A stretch of 60,910 nucleotides of DNA from Leclercia adecarboxylata (GTDB taxonomy: Bacteria > Pseudomonadota > Gammaproteobacteria > Enterobacterales > Enterobacteriaceae). Location: contig DERO01000025.1 in assembly GCA_002360945.1 (NCBI GenBank), positions 30,649-91,558 of the forward strand, written 5' to 3'. The translations under genes were made by a program, and so were the position numbers. Under the pieces are notes generated by a model that had not been told where the DNA came from, searched no databases, and worked only from the letters and a program-made list of their open reading frames with translations. Positions 9,737-18,936 of the stretch are shown one piece after another (position 1 is the stretch's first letter; each line of letters opens with the position of its first letter).

Positions 9737-10924
9737 ATGTTAAGTCATATCACCGAGGAACGTCTGGCCGATATTCCCGCGCCCGTGGATGAACGCGCTT
9801 TTAGCGATGAACTAAGCTCGGCGCGCAGCTACGTCCTCGACCTGATTAGCCGTCATTTAACGGAATTCGGCGACAAATTCCCGGCAGAAACCTGCAAGGA
9901 GGGGTATTACCCGCTGACGGAAAACGTCGAGTGGACCACCAGCTTCTGGACCGGGCAGCTGTGGCTGGCATGGGAGATGAGCGGTGACGACAAATTCCGC
10001 GCCATGGCTGAGAAACACACCCGCTCGTTTGGCCTGCGCATCGCCGGGCGCAACGACACCAACACCCACGATCTCGGCTTCCTCTACACGCTCTCCTGCG
10101 TGGCGGACTGGCGGCTGACCGGCAGTCGTGAGGCGCGCGGCTTCTCGCTGTTGGCCGCCGAAGCGCTGCTGGAGCGCTTCCACGAGAAAGCGAAGATCAT
10201 CCAGGCGTGGGGAGATCTGGCGGATCCGGAGCAGGCCGGGCGGATGATCATCGACTGCAATATGAACCTGCCGCTGCTCTACTGGGCGACCGAGCAGACT
10301 GGGGATCCGCGCTTTGCCGAGGCCGCCAGAGCCCACGTGATGCAGGCCGCGACTTATCTCATCCGTGAAGATGCCTCGACCTTCCACACCTACTATATGG
10401 ATGTGGTCACCGGCGCGCCGCGCTACGGCAACACCCAGCAGGGCTATGCGGATGACTCCTGCTGGTCGCGCGGCCAGGCGTGGGGGATCTACGGCTTCCT
10501 GCTGAGCTACATCTATACCGGCGATGCAACCATGATCGCCCTGTCAAAACGGCTGGCGAACTACTTCCTCAACCGCCTGCCGGAGGATCACGTCTGCCAC
10601 TGGGATCTGGCCCTGGTGGGCACCGATGCCCTGCGCGACTCGTCATCGGCGGCGATTGCGGTGTGCGGCCTGCTGGAGTTGGTGAAACATCTGCCGGCAA
10701 CTGACCCGGATCGCGAGCGCTATCTGGCGTGGGCGAAAGGGATCATGTCCTCGCTAACGAAGCACTATCTGATGGGCAAAGAGGAGAAGGGGAACGGCCT
10801 GCTGAAGCATTCGGTCTATCATCTCGCCAGCAACAAGGGCGTGGATGAGTGTGCCAGCTGGGGGGATTACTTCTACGTCGAAGCCCTGGTGCGTTTTACC
10901 CAGAGCTGGAAACTGTACTGGTAA
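9737..10924 (+). CDS. GH88 unsaturated glucuronyl hydrolase
   Basis: The 395-residue protein belongs to glycoside hydrolase family 88, which hydrates and cleaves the unsaturated uronic acid left at the non-reducing end by polysaccharide lyases. The two expected aspartates are Asp112 (NTHDLGF) and Asp173 (IIDCNMN). Their 61-residue spacing equals that of Asp88 and Asp149 in the Bacillus GL1 enzyme as I remember it. WTTSFWTGQLWLAWE and DDSCWSRGQAWGIYGF are further family signatures. No signal peptide is seen, so it acts in the cytoplasm. The start at 9737 has a clear AAGAAGGAA ribosome-binding site; the upstream in-frame start at 9692 lies inside the permease gene. The natural substrate is not evident, and no lyase is encoded in this window. 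Confidence 0.92.
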   Translation: MLSHITEERLADIPAPVDERAFSDELSSARSYVLDLISRHLTEFGDKFPAETCKEGYYPLTENVEWTTSFWTGQLWLAWEMSGDDKFRAMAEKHTRSFGLRIAGRNDTNTHDLGFLYTLSCVADWRLTGSREARGFSLLAAEALLERFHEKAKIIQAWGDLADPEQAGRMIIDCNMNLPLLYWATEQTGDPRFAEAARAHVMQAATYLIREDASTFHTYYMDVVTGAPRYGNTQQGYADDSCWSRGQAWGIYGFLLSYIYTGDATMIALSKRLANYFLNRLPEDHVCHWDLALVGTDALRDSSSAAIAVCGLLELVKHLPATDPDRERYLAWAKGIMSSLTKHYLMGKEEKGNGLLKHSVYHLASNKGVDECASWGDYFYVEALVRFTQSWKLYW

Positions 10925-10940
10925 ATAAACTGGGGTGATG

Positions 10941-11471
10941 TCACCACCCCAGCACCTCTTTTATGACTCGCCGGTAGGGGGTGTCGATCTGCTCCGGCAC
11001 CCAATCGATATAGTCCCGCGCGTGCTGGCGGGCCTCACCGCTCAGGCTGTCCAGCCAGGCAATGGCTTCGTCCACCGTGGGCACCCGGCCCTCCAGTGAG
11101 GCGCTTCTCGGCGGCAGACCGGTCCAGATCACCGCCTCGATGCCTCTTTCCACTGCCCATCGTGAGAGCAGGCCGGTGTGGCGGCCAGCGATCAGCAGCG
11201 AACCGATACCGTCGCAGCGCTCCTCCGGGATCCCTTCGCGTTCGCGCAGGGCCTGGCAGGCAACACTCAGCGTTTCCGCGTTGAGCCACGCCCAGAGCAC
11301 CGGTACGGCAGGCGCATTCATACAGATGGCGGTAGCCAGTTCACCACCGTCGCTGACCCGACAAAACTCGACGGGCAGCAACGGCCCGTCGGTTTGCCAC
11401 TCCCCGGCGACGGGGAGCGAGCCGCTTTTCCATATCAATGAACCCCAGCCCAGACAGGCTATCTTCATCAT
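10941..11471 (-). CDS. Hypothetical protein, possibly GGCT-like
   Basis: I do not recognise this 176-residue protein with certainty. Its N-terminus MMKIACLGWGSLIWKSG resembles the glycine-rich YGS loop that opens gamma-glutamylcyclotransferase-like folds. There is no signal peptide or membrane segment. It is rich in tryptophan (about ten). Two adjacent ATG codons (11471 and 11468) are possible; the second has better spacing from GAGGGAAG. It begins 20 bases after kbp on the same strand, so the two are probably co-transcribed. It converges on the GH88 gene with 16 bases between stops, where an 8-bp hairpin (10930-10952) lacks a T-run. Confidence 0.7.
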   Translation of the reverse strand: MMKIACLGWGSLIWKSGSLPVAGEWQTDGPLLPVEFCRVSDGGELATAICMNAPAVPVLWAWLNAETLSVACQALREREGIPEERCDGIGSLLIAGRHTGLLSRWAVERGIEAVIWTGLPPRSASLEGRVPTVDEAIAWLDSLSGEARQHARDYIDWVPEQIDTPYRRVIKEVLGW

Positions 11472-11491
11472 CTTCCCTCTGTGCGGCGCTA

Positions 11492-11932
11492 TCAGGCTTC
11501 AGGAATACGCAGCGTCTGCCCCGGATAAATTTTATCTGGGCTGGAGAGCATAGGGCGGTTGGCTTCAAAGATTTTGTTGTATTTCGACGCATCGCCATAC
11601 ACGGTTTTGGAGATGGCACTCAAAGTGTCGCCCGATTTAACCGTGTAGTAGGTGGCTTCATGCTGGGTGTCGGTAGCGGTGATGGTGTTCTCCACCTCGC
11701 TGACGCCCGCGATGTTCCCCACCGCGACCTGGATTTTCTCTTTCTGCTCCTGGGTCAGTCCGTCGCCGGTCACCACGGCTTTACCGTCGTTAACGTTGAC
11801 CTGCACCTTATCGGCGCCCGGTATGTTGAGCTTTTTAAGGTGCTCCGAGACTTTATCGCTTTGACCTTTGTGATCGGTCAGGTTGTCCCACAGCTTTTCA
11901 CCTGCTTCTTTAACGAAGTTAAAAATTCCCAT
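11492..11932 (-). CDS. kbp: Kbp/YgaU-type potassium-binding BON-LysM protein
   Basis: The 146-residue protein closely follows E. coli Kbp (YgaU, 149 aa), a small cytoplasmic K+-binding protein. It begins [20 protein letters not shown] domain covers about residues 25-90 ([20 protein letters not shown]) and a LysM domain about residues 95-146 ([32 protein letters not shown]). There is no signal peptide. In E. coli the gene is elsewhere on the chromosome; here it lies in the accessory block between parE and ygiN, upstream of and co-directional with the GGCT-like gene. Confidence 0.92.
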   Translation of the reverse strand: MGIFNFVKEAGEKLWDNLTDHKGQSDKVSEHLKKLNIPGADKVQVNVNDGKAVVTGDGLTQEQKEKIQVAVGNIAGVSEVENTITATDTQHEATYYTVKSGDTLSAISKTVYGDASKYNKIFEANRPMLSSPDKIYPGQTLRIPEA

Positions 11933-11992
11933 TCCTTCCTCCAGATAACAATGAAATCAGGAATAAGCATAGCAGGTGCGCTTTAAGGTGAT

Positions 11993-12024
11993 AAAAAAAG
12001 CCCGGTAACGTAACGTTACCGGGC
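11993..12024 (-). terminator. Intrinsic terminator after mdaB-ygiN
   Basis: A perfect 11-bp stem GCCCGGTAACG / CGTTACCGGGC with a TAA loop (12000-12024) is followed on the minus strand by seven U residues (the A-run at 11993-11999). It lies downstream of ygiN, beyond a palindromic repeat, and upstream of kbp. Confidence 0.9.
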
Positions 12025-12036
12025 CTGGGATTTTCT

Positions 12037-12069
12037 CCCTCTCCCTTTGGGAGAGGGCTGGGGTAAGGG
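12037..12069. repeat. Palindromic intergenic repeat, CCCTCTCCC/GGGAGAGGG family
   Basis: CCCTCTCCC-TTT-GGGAGAGGG followed by CTGGGGTAAGGG abuts the ygiN stop codon. It lacks the CATCAGGCCGCA tail seen in the copies at 5583, 41028 and 47613. Confidence 0.75.
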
Positions 12070-12384
12070 TTAAACCCCGTTCTCCAGAATACGGATATGC
12101 GTTTCCAGAACGTCACCTTTCACCGCCTCGCTCCACGCTTTCATGTGCGGGGTCTGCAGGTGGGCTTCGAGGTGGGCCACGGTTTCCCACAGTTCAACCA
12201 TCACGATAGAGTCCGGGGCGGTGGTCTGGAAGCTGACGCCTGCGGCGGTGTCCACCATCGGCGCATAGCCGTGGCAGCCAGCCTCTTCTAAAACGGTCGG
12301 GATAATCTTCGCGAACTCATCCAGCACCGCCTGACGGTGATGTTGTCCAGGACGGGTGCGAATTTCAGCAATAACGGTAAGCAT
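12070..12384 (-). CDS. ygiN: YgiN quinol monooxygenase
   Basis: YgiN is a small ABM-fold monooxygenase that oxidises quinols and is thought to act with MdaB in a quinone redox cycle. The protein is 104 residues, as in E. coli, beginning MLTVIAEIRTRPGQHHRQAV. HLEAHLQTPHMKAW is the conserved C-terminal motif. I chose the start at 12384 because AGGAG lies 8 bases upstream; the ATG two codons earlier is too close to that site. It is 29 bases downstream of mdaB on the same strand. Confidence 0.96.
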   Translation of the reverse strand: MLTVIAEIRTRPGQHHRQAVLDEFAKIIPTVLEEAGCHGYAPMVDTAAGVSFQTTAPDSIVMVELWETVAHLEAHLQTPHMKAWSEAVKGDVLETHIRILENGV

Positions 12385-12413
12385 GGTCATTTCTCCTGAT
12401 AACACGCCATCAG

Positions 12414-12995
12414 TTAAGCAAAAATTTCCGCGAGATGCTTGCGATATTCTGCGATATAGCGTGGCACATCCGGCATTTTAATCACGTCGTTGGTGATAAA
12501 GGTCGGCAGCGCCTCCATTCCCAGGAACTGGTTGGCCTTGTGGAACGGCAGATAGACCCCGTCAACGCCCACGCCTTGGAAGAACTGATCTTCTTCGGTA
12601 AAGGCTTCCATCGGCGCGTTCCAGGTCAGGGAAAGCATGTACTTTTTCCCCTGGATCAGGCCGCCGGAGCCGTATTTCTTCGACGCATCAGAGCGGGTGC
12701 GGCCGTCGCTGGCATACAGCGCGCCGTGGCCTTCGGTAAAGACGTCGTCCATATACTTTTTCACGGTCCATGGCGCACCCATCCACCAGCCCGGCATCTG
12801 CCAGATCACGACGTCAGCCCAGAGGAAGTTCTGCACTTCGGCCTGGATATCGTATTCACCGTCGGTGCGCACGACTTTAACATCATGCCCGGCGTCGCGC
12901 AGGAAGCCGTCCGCGACCTCGGTCAGGGTGTCATTCAATTGGCCATTGGAGTGGGCGAATTTTTTCGCGCCGTTGATGATCAGGATATTGCTCAT
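12414..12995 (-). CDS. mdaB: NADPH:quinone reductase MdaB
   Basis: MdaB is a cytoplasmic FAD-dependent NADPH:quinone oxidoreductase of the flavodoxin-like fold that makes two-electron reductions and protects against quinone stress. The 193-residue product begins MSNILIINGAKKFAHSNGQL. It has the family segments WADVVIWQMPGWWMGAPWTV, YASDGRTRSDASKKYGSGGL and YMLSLTWNAPMEAF, nearly identical to E. coli. With ygiN it forms a two-gene operon ending at the 11993-12024 terminator. The 106 bases upstream, before the qseC stop, should hold its promoter. Confidence 0.97.
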   Translation of the reverse strand: MSNILIINGAKKFAHSNGQLNDTLTEVADGFLRDAGHDVKVVRTDGEYDIQAEVQNFLWADVVIWQMPGWWMGAPWTVKKYMDDVFTEGHGALYASDGRTRSDASKKYGSGGLIQGKKYMLSLTWNAPMEAFTEEDQFFQGVGVDGVYLPFHKANQFLGMEALPTFITNDVIKMPDVPRYIAEYRKHLAEIFA

Positions 12996-13101
12996 TAAGT
13001 TGTCCTCAGAGTAGCGAGTCTGAGGGCCATTCTACGCGCGACAGCGGTGCGGTGAAATTAGCAAAATGTGCAAAGTCTTTTGCTGAAATAGCAATAATTC
13101 C

Positions 13102-14451
13102 TTACCAGCCGATCCTGGCCTCAAACCCGCCATCCTGCCCGTTGCCCAGCGTCACCTGCATCCGGTGCAGGGCGGCGATCCTTTTTACGATGGACAGGCC
13201 CAGGCCACTGCCGGTCTGATCCTGGCCGGGCGGGCGATAAAAACGCTCTCCGATCCGCGTCAGGGCGTCGGGAGAAATACCCGGGCCGGTGTCGCGCACG
13301 GTAAAGCGGTGGGCGTCGAGCGTCACCTCCACCAGGCTACCGCGCGGGCTGTAGCGCACGGCGTTGTCCAGCAGGTTGCGCACCAGCAGGCTCAGGAGTA
13401 ATGGCTGCCCGGTGCGGGTGATCTGTGGGTCGTGGATATTCAACCGAATTTCAATCCCGGCCTGCTGCGCCGGGTGATAGCTCTCCATCACCGCCGATTG
13501 CAGCAAATCGGCCATATTTAAGGTTTCAACATCGTCAAGATTTTCCAGCGAATCCAGGCGCGACAGCGTCAGTAGCTGCTCAACCAGCCGCGAGGCCCGG
13601 TCGATCCCGGCGTGCAGCTGGGTCAGGGCTTTCGCCTGCGCCTGCGGATCGTCAAACGACAGCTGCGCCACCTCGGTCTGCACCTTCAGGGCGGTCAACG
13701 GGCTGCGCAGCTCGTGTGCGGCATCTGAGGTGAAGCGGCGCTCGCGGGCCACCATCTCCTGGGTACGGGTGAAAAGCTGATTCAGGGCGTCGACCAGGGG
13801 GCGCACCTCAACGGGCACGCCATGCGTCGCCAGCCGGTCGGTGGCATCCGGAGAGCGGGTGCGCAGGGTTTGAGTTAACTTTTTCAGCGGCCAGAGTTCA
13901 CGGCTCAACAAGACGATCAGCAACAGCAGCATCACCGGCAGGGCTACCAGCCACGGGGTGAGCTGCGATCTGACCACCTCCAGCGCCATCTCCTGGCGGT
14001 ACTCCCGCTCCTGGCCGACCACCACCCGGTACTTGCCGTCCGGGGCGGTGAGCCACAAGAAACGCCATTCGTCGTTATCGTCGTTGAGCTGGCCGTTATC
14101 AAAGCCTTCCCGGCGATAGTGATACGGAATATCGCGCCCGTTTTCACCGTCGTTGAGCACCATTTTGCCGTCGGGGGTGTAGATGGCGAAGGCCAGCGCA
14201 TCGTCGTCCAGATGCCCGTGTTTCGCTTTTTTCGGCACCTCGCGCATACGCTCCGGGGCGCGGATCTCATCCAGATCCATGGTCAGCAGTCGTTTAGCAA
14301 ACAGCATCTGCTGGGTGTCGAACAGCTTATCGAGCTTCTCGCTGGTCTGGTGCCAGGCGACCAGACTGGCGGCAAACCACGCCGTCAGCGACAGGACGAG
14401 GAACAGCAGCGTCAGGCGCAGCTTGAGGCTCAGGCGTTGGGTCAGTTTCAT
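13102..14451 (-). CDS. qseC: Sensor histidine kinase QseC
   Basis: QseC is an inner-membrane sensor kinase that phosphorylates and dephosphorylates QseB; in enterics it has been linked to autoinducer-3 and catecholamine signals. The 449-residue protein has an N-terminal membrane segment ([20 protein letters not shown]), a periplasmic sensor region and a second membrane segment ([17 protein letters not shown]). After a HAMP region come the H-box ([17 protein letters not shown]), the N-box ([12 protein letters not shown]) and the G-boxes ([16 protein letters not shown]). Its ATG overlaps the qseB stop by 4 bases. A weak hairpin (AGCAAAA / TTTTGCT, 13060-13084) follows the gene. Confidence 0.95.
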   Translation of the reverse strand: MKLTQRLSLKLRLTLLFLVLSLTAWFAASLVAWHQTSEKLDKLFDTQQMLFAKRLLTMDLDEIRAPERMREVPKKAKHGHLDDDALAFAIYTPDGKMVLNDGENGRDIPYHYRREGFDNGQLNDDNDEWRFLWLTAPDGKYRVVVGQEREYRQEMALEVVRSQLTPWLVALPVMLLLLIVLLSRELWPLKKLTQTLRTRSPDATDRLATHGVPVEVRPLVDALNQLFTRTQEMVARERRFTSDAAHELRSPLTALKVQTEVAQLSFDDPQAQAKALTQLHAGIDRASRLVEQLLTLSRLDSLENLDDVETLNMADLLQSAVMESYHPAQQAGIEIRLNIHDPQITRTGQPLLLSLLVRNLLDNAVRYSPRGSLVEVTLDAHRFTVRDTGPGISPDALTRIGERFYRPPGQDQTGSGLGLSIVKRIAALHRMQVTLGNGQDGGFEARIGW

Positions 14452-15107
14452 GCGTCACCCAGGGTATAACCGATGCCGTGCACGGTGCGGATAAAATCGC
14501 TGCCAAGCTTGCGGCGCAGATGGTGGACGTGGACTTCGATGGCGTTGCTGGAGACCTCGTCGTCCCAGGTATAGAGCTTCTCTTCCATCAGCTTGCGCGG
14601 CAGCACGCGACCCGCGTTGCGCATCAACAGCTCCAGCAGGGCAAACTCTTTCGGTTTGAGCACCAGGGTTTCGCCGTTGAGGCTGGCCACCAGACGAGTC
14701 GGATCGAGCGTCACGCCGCCGTGGCGCAGTTCGCTGCGCGCCTGTCCGTGGCTGCGGCGCACCAGCGCCTCCAGACGGGCGGCCACTTCGATCAGCGCAA
14801 AGGGTTTGCAGAGATAATCGTCAGCACCGAGGCGTAACCCCTCAACGCGCTGGTTGAGCGCATCCCGCGCGGTGAGGATCAGCACCGGCTCGCTGCGGCC
14901 CTGTTCCCGCCAGTCGCGCAGGATCTGCAGCCCGTCGAGGCCGGGCAGCGTCAGGTCGAGCACCACCGCATCATAGGGGGCGCTGTAGAGCGCCGCTCTG
15001 CCGGTTTCCCCCTCGGTGAACCAGTCCACGCTGAAGCCCAGTTTCGTCAGCCCGGCCTTCATGCCGTCGCCGATCAGCTTGTCGTCTTCTACCAGTAAAA
15101 TACGCAT
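14448..15107 (-). CDS. qseB: Response regulator QseB (OmpR/PhoB family)
   Basis: QseB is the partner of QseC and a DNA-binding regulator that also receives cross-talk from PmrB in E. coli. The 219-residue protein has a receiver domain with the acidic pair Asp8/Asp9, the phospho-acceptor Asp51 ([10 protein letters not shown]) and the conserved Lys in CKPFA. A C-terminal winged helix follows ([47 protein letters not shown]). It is divergent from ygiW across 138 bp containing a QseB/PmrA-type box. Confidence 0.97.
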   Translation of the reverse strand: MRILLVEDDKLIGDGMKAGLTKLGFSVDWFTEGETGRAALYSAPYDAVVLDLTLPGLDGLQILRDWREQGRSEPVLILTARDALNQRVEGLRLGADDYLCKPFALIEVAARLEALVRRSHGQARSELRHGGVTLDPTRLVASLNGETLVLKPKEFALLELLMRNAGRVLPRKLMEEKLYTWDDEVSSNAIEVHVHHLRRKLGSDFIRTVHGIGYTLGDA

Positions 15108-15179
15108 GTTCCCTCCCTGTTGCGGCCAGTAAACCCTCTCTAACCTTCTGCTGTACAGTAAAAAAATTTAAATTTTCCG

Positions 15180-15196
15180 CTTAAGAAGTTGTTAAG
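15180..15196. promoter_or_regulatory. QseB/PmrA-type operator between qseB and ygiW
   Basis: CTTAAG-AAGTT-GTTAAG is a direct repeat with 11-base periodicity, close to the PmrA consensus YTTAAK-N5-YTTAAK that QseB also recognises in E. coli. A -10-like TTTAAT lies at 15207-15212, so the box sits near -35 of a ygiW promoter. Regulation of ygiW-qseBC by QseB and PmrA is known in E. coli; here it is inferred from the site. Confidence 0.65.
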
Positions 15197-15245
15197 GTTT
15201 ACCCTGTTTAATGGATTGCGAAACGACATTAAAGGGAGAGTTAAG

Positions 15246-15647
15246 ATGAAAAAATACGCTGCTATTGCTGCCATCATGATGATCACCACTGCGCCGGTTT
15301 TTGCGGCTCAGGGCGGGTTTAACGGCCCGTCGGCGACGGCAACCCAGACGCAAACCCAGCAGGGCGGTTTTGTCGATAACGATGCCAACCTCACCACGGC
15401 GCAGAAGGTCAAGGATCAGAAGGACGACAGCTGGGTGAAACTGCGCGGCAACATCACCGAGCGTCTCTCGGATGACCGCTACACCTTCCGCGATGAGAGC
15501 GGTACGGTGGTGGTAGAGATTGACCACAAGCGCTGGAACGGCGTGACCGTCACCCCGCAGGATAAGATTGAATTGCAGGGTAAAGTCGACAAAGAGTGGA
15601 ACGATTTCGAAATCGACGTGAAACAGGTTATCAAGCTGAATAAATAA
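15246..15647 (+). CDS. ygiW: YgiW (VisP) periplasmic BOF/OB-fold stress protein
   Basis: YgiW is a periplasmic protein of the bacterial OB-fold (BOF) family linked to peroxide, cadmium and acid stress, and to virulence in Salmonella. The start at 15246 follows AAAGGGAGAG and gives MKKYAAIAAIMMITTAPVFA with a signal peptide cleaved after Ala-Gln-type residues; the reading from 15189 has no comparable site. The mature domain carries WVKLRGNITERLSDDRYTFR and VVVEIDHKRWNGVTVTP. The length is 133 residues, near the E. coli 130. It is followed by a strong terminator and divergent from qseBC. Confidence 0.93.
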   Translation: MKKYAAIAAIMMITTAPVFAAQGGFNGPSATATQTQTQQGGFVDNDANLTTAQKVKDQKDDSWVKLRGNITERLSDDRYTFRDESGTVVVEIDHKRWNGVTVTPQDKIELQGKVDKEWNDFEIDVKQVIKLNK

Positions 15648-15652
15648 CCCGC

Positions 15653-15680
15653 AAAGGGGCCGCCATTGCGGCCCTTTTTC
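15653..15680 (+). terminator. Intrinsic terminator of ygiW
   Basis: The stem GGGGCCGC / GCGGCCCT has a CATT loop and is followed by a T-run (TTTTTCTTT). It lies 6 bases after the ygiW stop. Confidence 0.88.
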
Positions 15681-15766
15681 TTTGTGACTCGACTCGCCAG
15701 ATGAGGTAGTATCTGCGGCAATATTGCCTGAAACCAACTGGTTTCTGAGTTGAGGAATCCCATTTA

Positions 15767-18025
15767 ATGAGCGATATGGCAGAGCGCCTCGCGCTACATG
15801 AATTCACGGAAAACGCCTACCTGAACTACTCCATGTACGTCATCATGGACAGGGCGTTGCCGTTTATCGGTGATGGGCTGAAACCCGTTCAGCGCCGCAT
15901 CGTTTATGCGATGTCTGAGCTGGGTCTGAACGCCAGCGCCAAGTTTAAAAAATCCGCCCGTACCGTGGGTGACGTGCTGGGTAAATACCATCCGCACGGC
16001 GACAGCGCCTGCTATGAAGCCATGGTGCTGATGGCCCAGCCGTTCTCTTACCGCTATCCGCTGGTCGACGGCCAGGGGAACTGGGGTGCGCCGGACGATC
16101 CGAAGTCGTTCGCGGCGATGCGTTACACCGAATCCCGTCTCTCTAAATATGCCGAACTGCTGCTCAGCGAGCTGGGCCAGGGAACCGTGGAGTGGGTACC
16201 GAACTTCGACGGGACGATGCAGGAGCCGAAAATGCTGCCTGCGCGTCTGCCGAATATCCTGCTGAACGGCACCACCGGTATTGCCGTGGGGATGGCGACG
16301 GACATTCCGCCGCACAACCTTCGTGAAGTGGCGAAAGCGGCGATTACCCTGATTGAACAGCCGAAAACCTCGCTGGACGAGCTGCTGGATATCGTGCAGG
16401 GGCCGGACTACCCGACCGAAGCAGAGATCATCACCTCCCGCGCGGAAATTCGCAAAATCTACCAGAACGGTCGCGGCTCCGTGCGCATGCGCGCGGTGTG
16501 GAATAAAGAAGACGGTGCGGTGGTGATCACCGCGCTGCCGCACCAGGTTTCCGGCGCGAAAGTGCTGGAGCAGATCGCCGCCCAGATGCGCAATAAAAAG
16601 CTGCCGATGGTGGATGACCTGCGCGACGAATCGGACCACGAAAACCCGACCCGTCTGGTGATCGTGCCGCGTTCCAACCGCGTGGACATGGAGCCGGTGA
16701 TGAACCACCTGTTCGCCACCACCGATCTGGAAAAAAGCTACCGTATCAACCTGAACATGATCGGCCTCGACGGCCGTCCGGCGGTGAAAAACCTGCTGGA
16801 GATCCTCACCGAGTGGCTGACCTTCCGCCGCGATACGGTGCGCCGTCGTCTGAACCATCGTCTGGAGAAAGTGCTTAAGCGTCTGCATATCCTCGAAGGT
16901 TTGCTGGTGGCGTTCCTCAACATCGACGAAGTGATCGAGATCATCCGCTCCGAGGATGAGCCGAAGCCAGCGCTGATGTCGCGCTTTGGCATCAGCGAAA
17001 CCCAGGCGGAAGCGATCCTTGAGCTGAAGCTGCGCCATCTCGCCAAACTGGAAGAGATGAAGATCCGCGGTGAGCAGAACGCGCTGGAAAAAGAACGCGA
17101 TCAGCTGCAGGCGATCCTCGCCTCCGATCGCAAGATGAACAACCTGCTGAAGAAAGAGCTGCAGGCGGACGCCGACGCCTTCGGTGACGATCGTCGTTCT
17201 CCGCTGCACGAGCGCGAAGAAGCGAAAGCGATGAGCGAGCATGACATGCAGCCGTCCGAGCCGGTGACCATCGTGCTGTCTCAAAGCGGCTGGGTTCGCA
17301 GCGCCAAAGGGCACGATATCGACGCGCCGGGCCTGAGTTACAAAGCGGGCGACAGCTTCAAAGCCGCCGTGAAGGGCAAGAGCAACCAGCCGGTGGCCTT
17401 TATCGACACCACCGGGCGCAGCTACGCCATCGATCCGATCACGCTGCCGTCGGCGCGCGGGCAGGGCGAGCCGCTGACCGGCAAGCTGACGCTGCCGCCG
17501 GGTGCGACGGTTGAGCATATGCTGATGGAAGGCGACGAGCAGAAGCTGCTGCTGGCCTCCGATGCGGGCTACGGCTTTATCTGTACCTTTAACGATCTGG
17601 TGTCGCGTAACCGCGCGGGTAAGGCGTTGATTAGCCTGCCGGACAACGCCCGGGTCCTGACGCCGCTGGTGATTGAGGACGAGAGCGATATGCTGCTGGC
17701 GATCTCCGCCGCTGGCCGGATGCTGATGTTCCCGCTCAGCGATCTGCCGCAGCTGTCGAAAGGCAAGGGCAACAAGATCATCAACATCTCGGCGGCAGAC
17801 GCGGCCGCAGGCGAAGACAGTCTGGCGCACCTCTTCATTCTGCCGCCGCAGAGCACGTTGACCATCCACGTGGGTAAACGCAAAATCAAACTGCGCCCGG
17901 AAGAGCTGCAGAAAGTGGTAGGCGAACGTGGACGCAGAGGGTCGTTGATGCGCGGACTGCAACGCATTGACCGCGTGGAGATCGACTCTCCGAACCGCGG
18001 TAATGCCAGCGACAACGAAGCGTAA
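15767..18025 (+). CDS. parC: DNA topoisomerase IV subunit A
   Basis: ParC is the breakage-reunion subunit of topoisomerase IV. The 752-residue protein starts [20 protein letters not shown]. The active-site tyrosine is Tyr120 ([10 protein letters not shown]). The quinolone-resistance region [13 protein letters not shown] has wild-type Ser80 and Glu84, so no common resistance substitution is present at these positions. The C-terminal domain has the pinwheel repeats expected of ParC. A 6-bp palindromic hairpin (GAAACC-AACT-GGTTTC, 15730-15745) lies in the leader. A stem CCCCTCC / GGAGGGG at about 18036-18056 follows the gene but lacks a T-run, so some read-through to plsC is possible. Confidence 0.98.
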   Translation: MSDMAERLALHEFTENAYLNYSMYVIMDRALPFIGDGLKPVQRRIVYAMSELGLNASAKFKKSARTVGDVLGKYHPHGDSACYEAMVLMAQPFSYRYPLVDGQGNWGAPDDPKSFAAMRYTESRLSKYAELLLSELGQGTVEWVPNFDGTMQEPKMLPARLPNILLNGTTGIAVGMATDIPPHNLREVAKAAITLIEQPKTSLDELLDIVQGPDYPTEAEIITSRAEIRKIYQNGRGSVRMRAVWNKEDGAVVITALPHQVSGAKVLEQIAAQMRNKKLPMVDDLRDESDHENPTRLVIVPRSNRVDMEPVMNHLFATTDLEKSYRINLNMIGLDGRPAVKNLLEILTEWLTFRRDTVRRRLNHRLEKVLKRLHILEGLLVAFLNIDEVIEIIRSEDEPKPALMSRFGISETQAEAILELKLRHLAKLEEMKIRGEQNALEKERDQLQAILASDRKMNNLLKKELQADADAFGDDRRSPLHEREEAKAMSEHDMQPSEPVTIVLSQSGWVRSAKGHDIDAPGLSYKAGDSFKAAVKGKSNQPVAFIDTTGRSYAIDPITLPSARGQGEPLTGKLTLPPGATVEHMLMEGDEQKLLLASDAGYGFICTFNDLVSRNRAGKALISLPDNARVLTPLVIEDESDMLLAISAAGRMLMFPLSDLPQLSKGKGNKIINISAADAAAGEDSLAHLFILPPQSTLTIHVGKRKIKLRPEELQKVVGERGRRGSLMRGLQRIDRVEIDSPNRGNASDNEA

Positions 18026-18139
18026 CAGAGCCTCTCCCCCTCCGTTCAGGAGGGGGTCTCGCGAAAAACATCCGTTATAAAAACAAAGCAGTTACCCGTT
18101 GCAGTATAATTGTCAGCTGTCAGGGTTTTTGAGGTCGCT

Positions 18140-18877
18140 ATGCTATTAATTGTTCGAACCATTCTTGCCGTTATTTACTGCATTCTGGTCTGTGTTTTCG
18201 GCTGTATCTACTGCCTGTTCAGCCCGCGTAATCCAAAGCACGTTGCCACCTTTGGCCATATGTTTGCTCGTCTGGGGCCACTGTTTGGCCTGAAAGTAGA
18301 AACGCGCCTGCCGGAAGGGGCAGAGAAACATGGCAACGCTATCTATATCGGTAACCATCAGAACAACTACGATATGGTCACCGCAGCCAAAATCGTTCAG
18401 CCGCCAACCGTCACCGTGGGTAAAAAAAGCCTGCTATGGGTGCCGTTCTTCGGCCTGCTCTACTGGCTGACCGGCAACCTGCTGATCGATCGTAACAACC
18501 GCGCCAAAGCGCACGGCACCATCGCTGAGGTGGTGAACCACTTCAAAAAGCGCAAAATCTCCATCTGGATGTTCCCGGAAGGGACCCGCAGCCGGGGTCG
18601 TGGCCTGCTGCCGTTCAAAACTGGCGCGTTTCACGCCGCAATTGCGGCAGGTGTACCTATTATTCCGGTGTGTGTTTCCAACACATCGAATAAGATAAAC
18701 CTCAACCGCCTGCGTAACGGCCTGGTGATCGTCGAGATGCTGCCGCCGGTCGATGTCAGTAAATATGGCAAAGATCAGGTGCGCGAGCTGGCGGCCCACT
18801 GTCGCGAATTAATGCTGAATAAAATCGCTGAGCTCGATAAAGAAGTCGCAGAGCGCGAAGCCGCTGGCAGGGTTTAA
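18140..18877 (+). CDS. plsC: 1-acyl-sn-glycerol-3-phosphate acyltransferase
   Basis: PlsC transfers a second acyl chain to lysophosphatidic acid, making phosphatidic acid at the inner membrane. The 245-residue length equals E. coli PlsC. The catalytic HX4D motif is His73-Asp78 (GNHQNNYD) and the substrate-binding motif is FPEGTR at 145-150. The N-terminal hydrophobic stretch (MLLIVRTILAVIYCILVCVF) anchors the enzyme. The ATG at 18140 follows GAGGTCGCT; an upstream in-frame ATG at 18110 lacks a comparable site and would add 10 residues. Confidence 0.97.
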   Translation: MLLIVRTILAVIYCILVCVFGCIYCLFSPRNPKHVATFGHMFARLGPLFGLKVETRLPEGAEKHGNAIYIGNHQNNYDMVTAAKIVQPPTVTVGKKSLLWVPFFGLLYWLTGNLLIDRNNRAKAHGTIAEVVNHFKKRKISIWMFPEGTRSRGRGLLPFKTGAFHAAIAAGVPIIPVCVSNTSNKINLNRLRNGLVIVEMLPPVDVSKYGKDQVRELAAHCRELMLNKIAELDKEVAEREAAGRV

Positions 18878-18936
18878 GCCGGCTTGAAGGGAAAACGAGT
18901 TCCCGCGTTGTTAGTACGTTTATACATGGAGCTAAT

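Noticed and set aside
13060..13084. AGCAAAA / TTTTGCT hairpin after qseC as a terminator
   Set aside because: The stem is only 7 bp and A+T-rich, and no clear U-run follows on the minus strand.
15794..17962. 722-codon open frame on the minus strand opposite parC
   Set aside because: It is the antisense shadow of a long, high-G+C gene. The translation is rich in His, Gln and Arg with no domain, and parC is certain.
18036..18056. CCCCTCC / GGAGGGG hairpin after parC as a terminator
   Set aside because: A good stem but no T-run; listed only as a note under parC.
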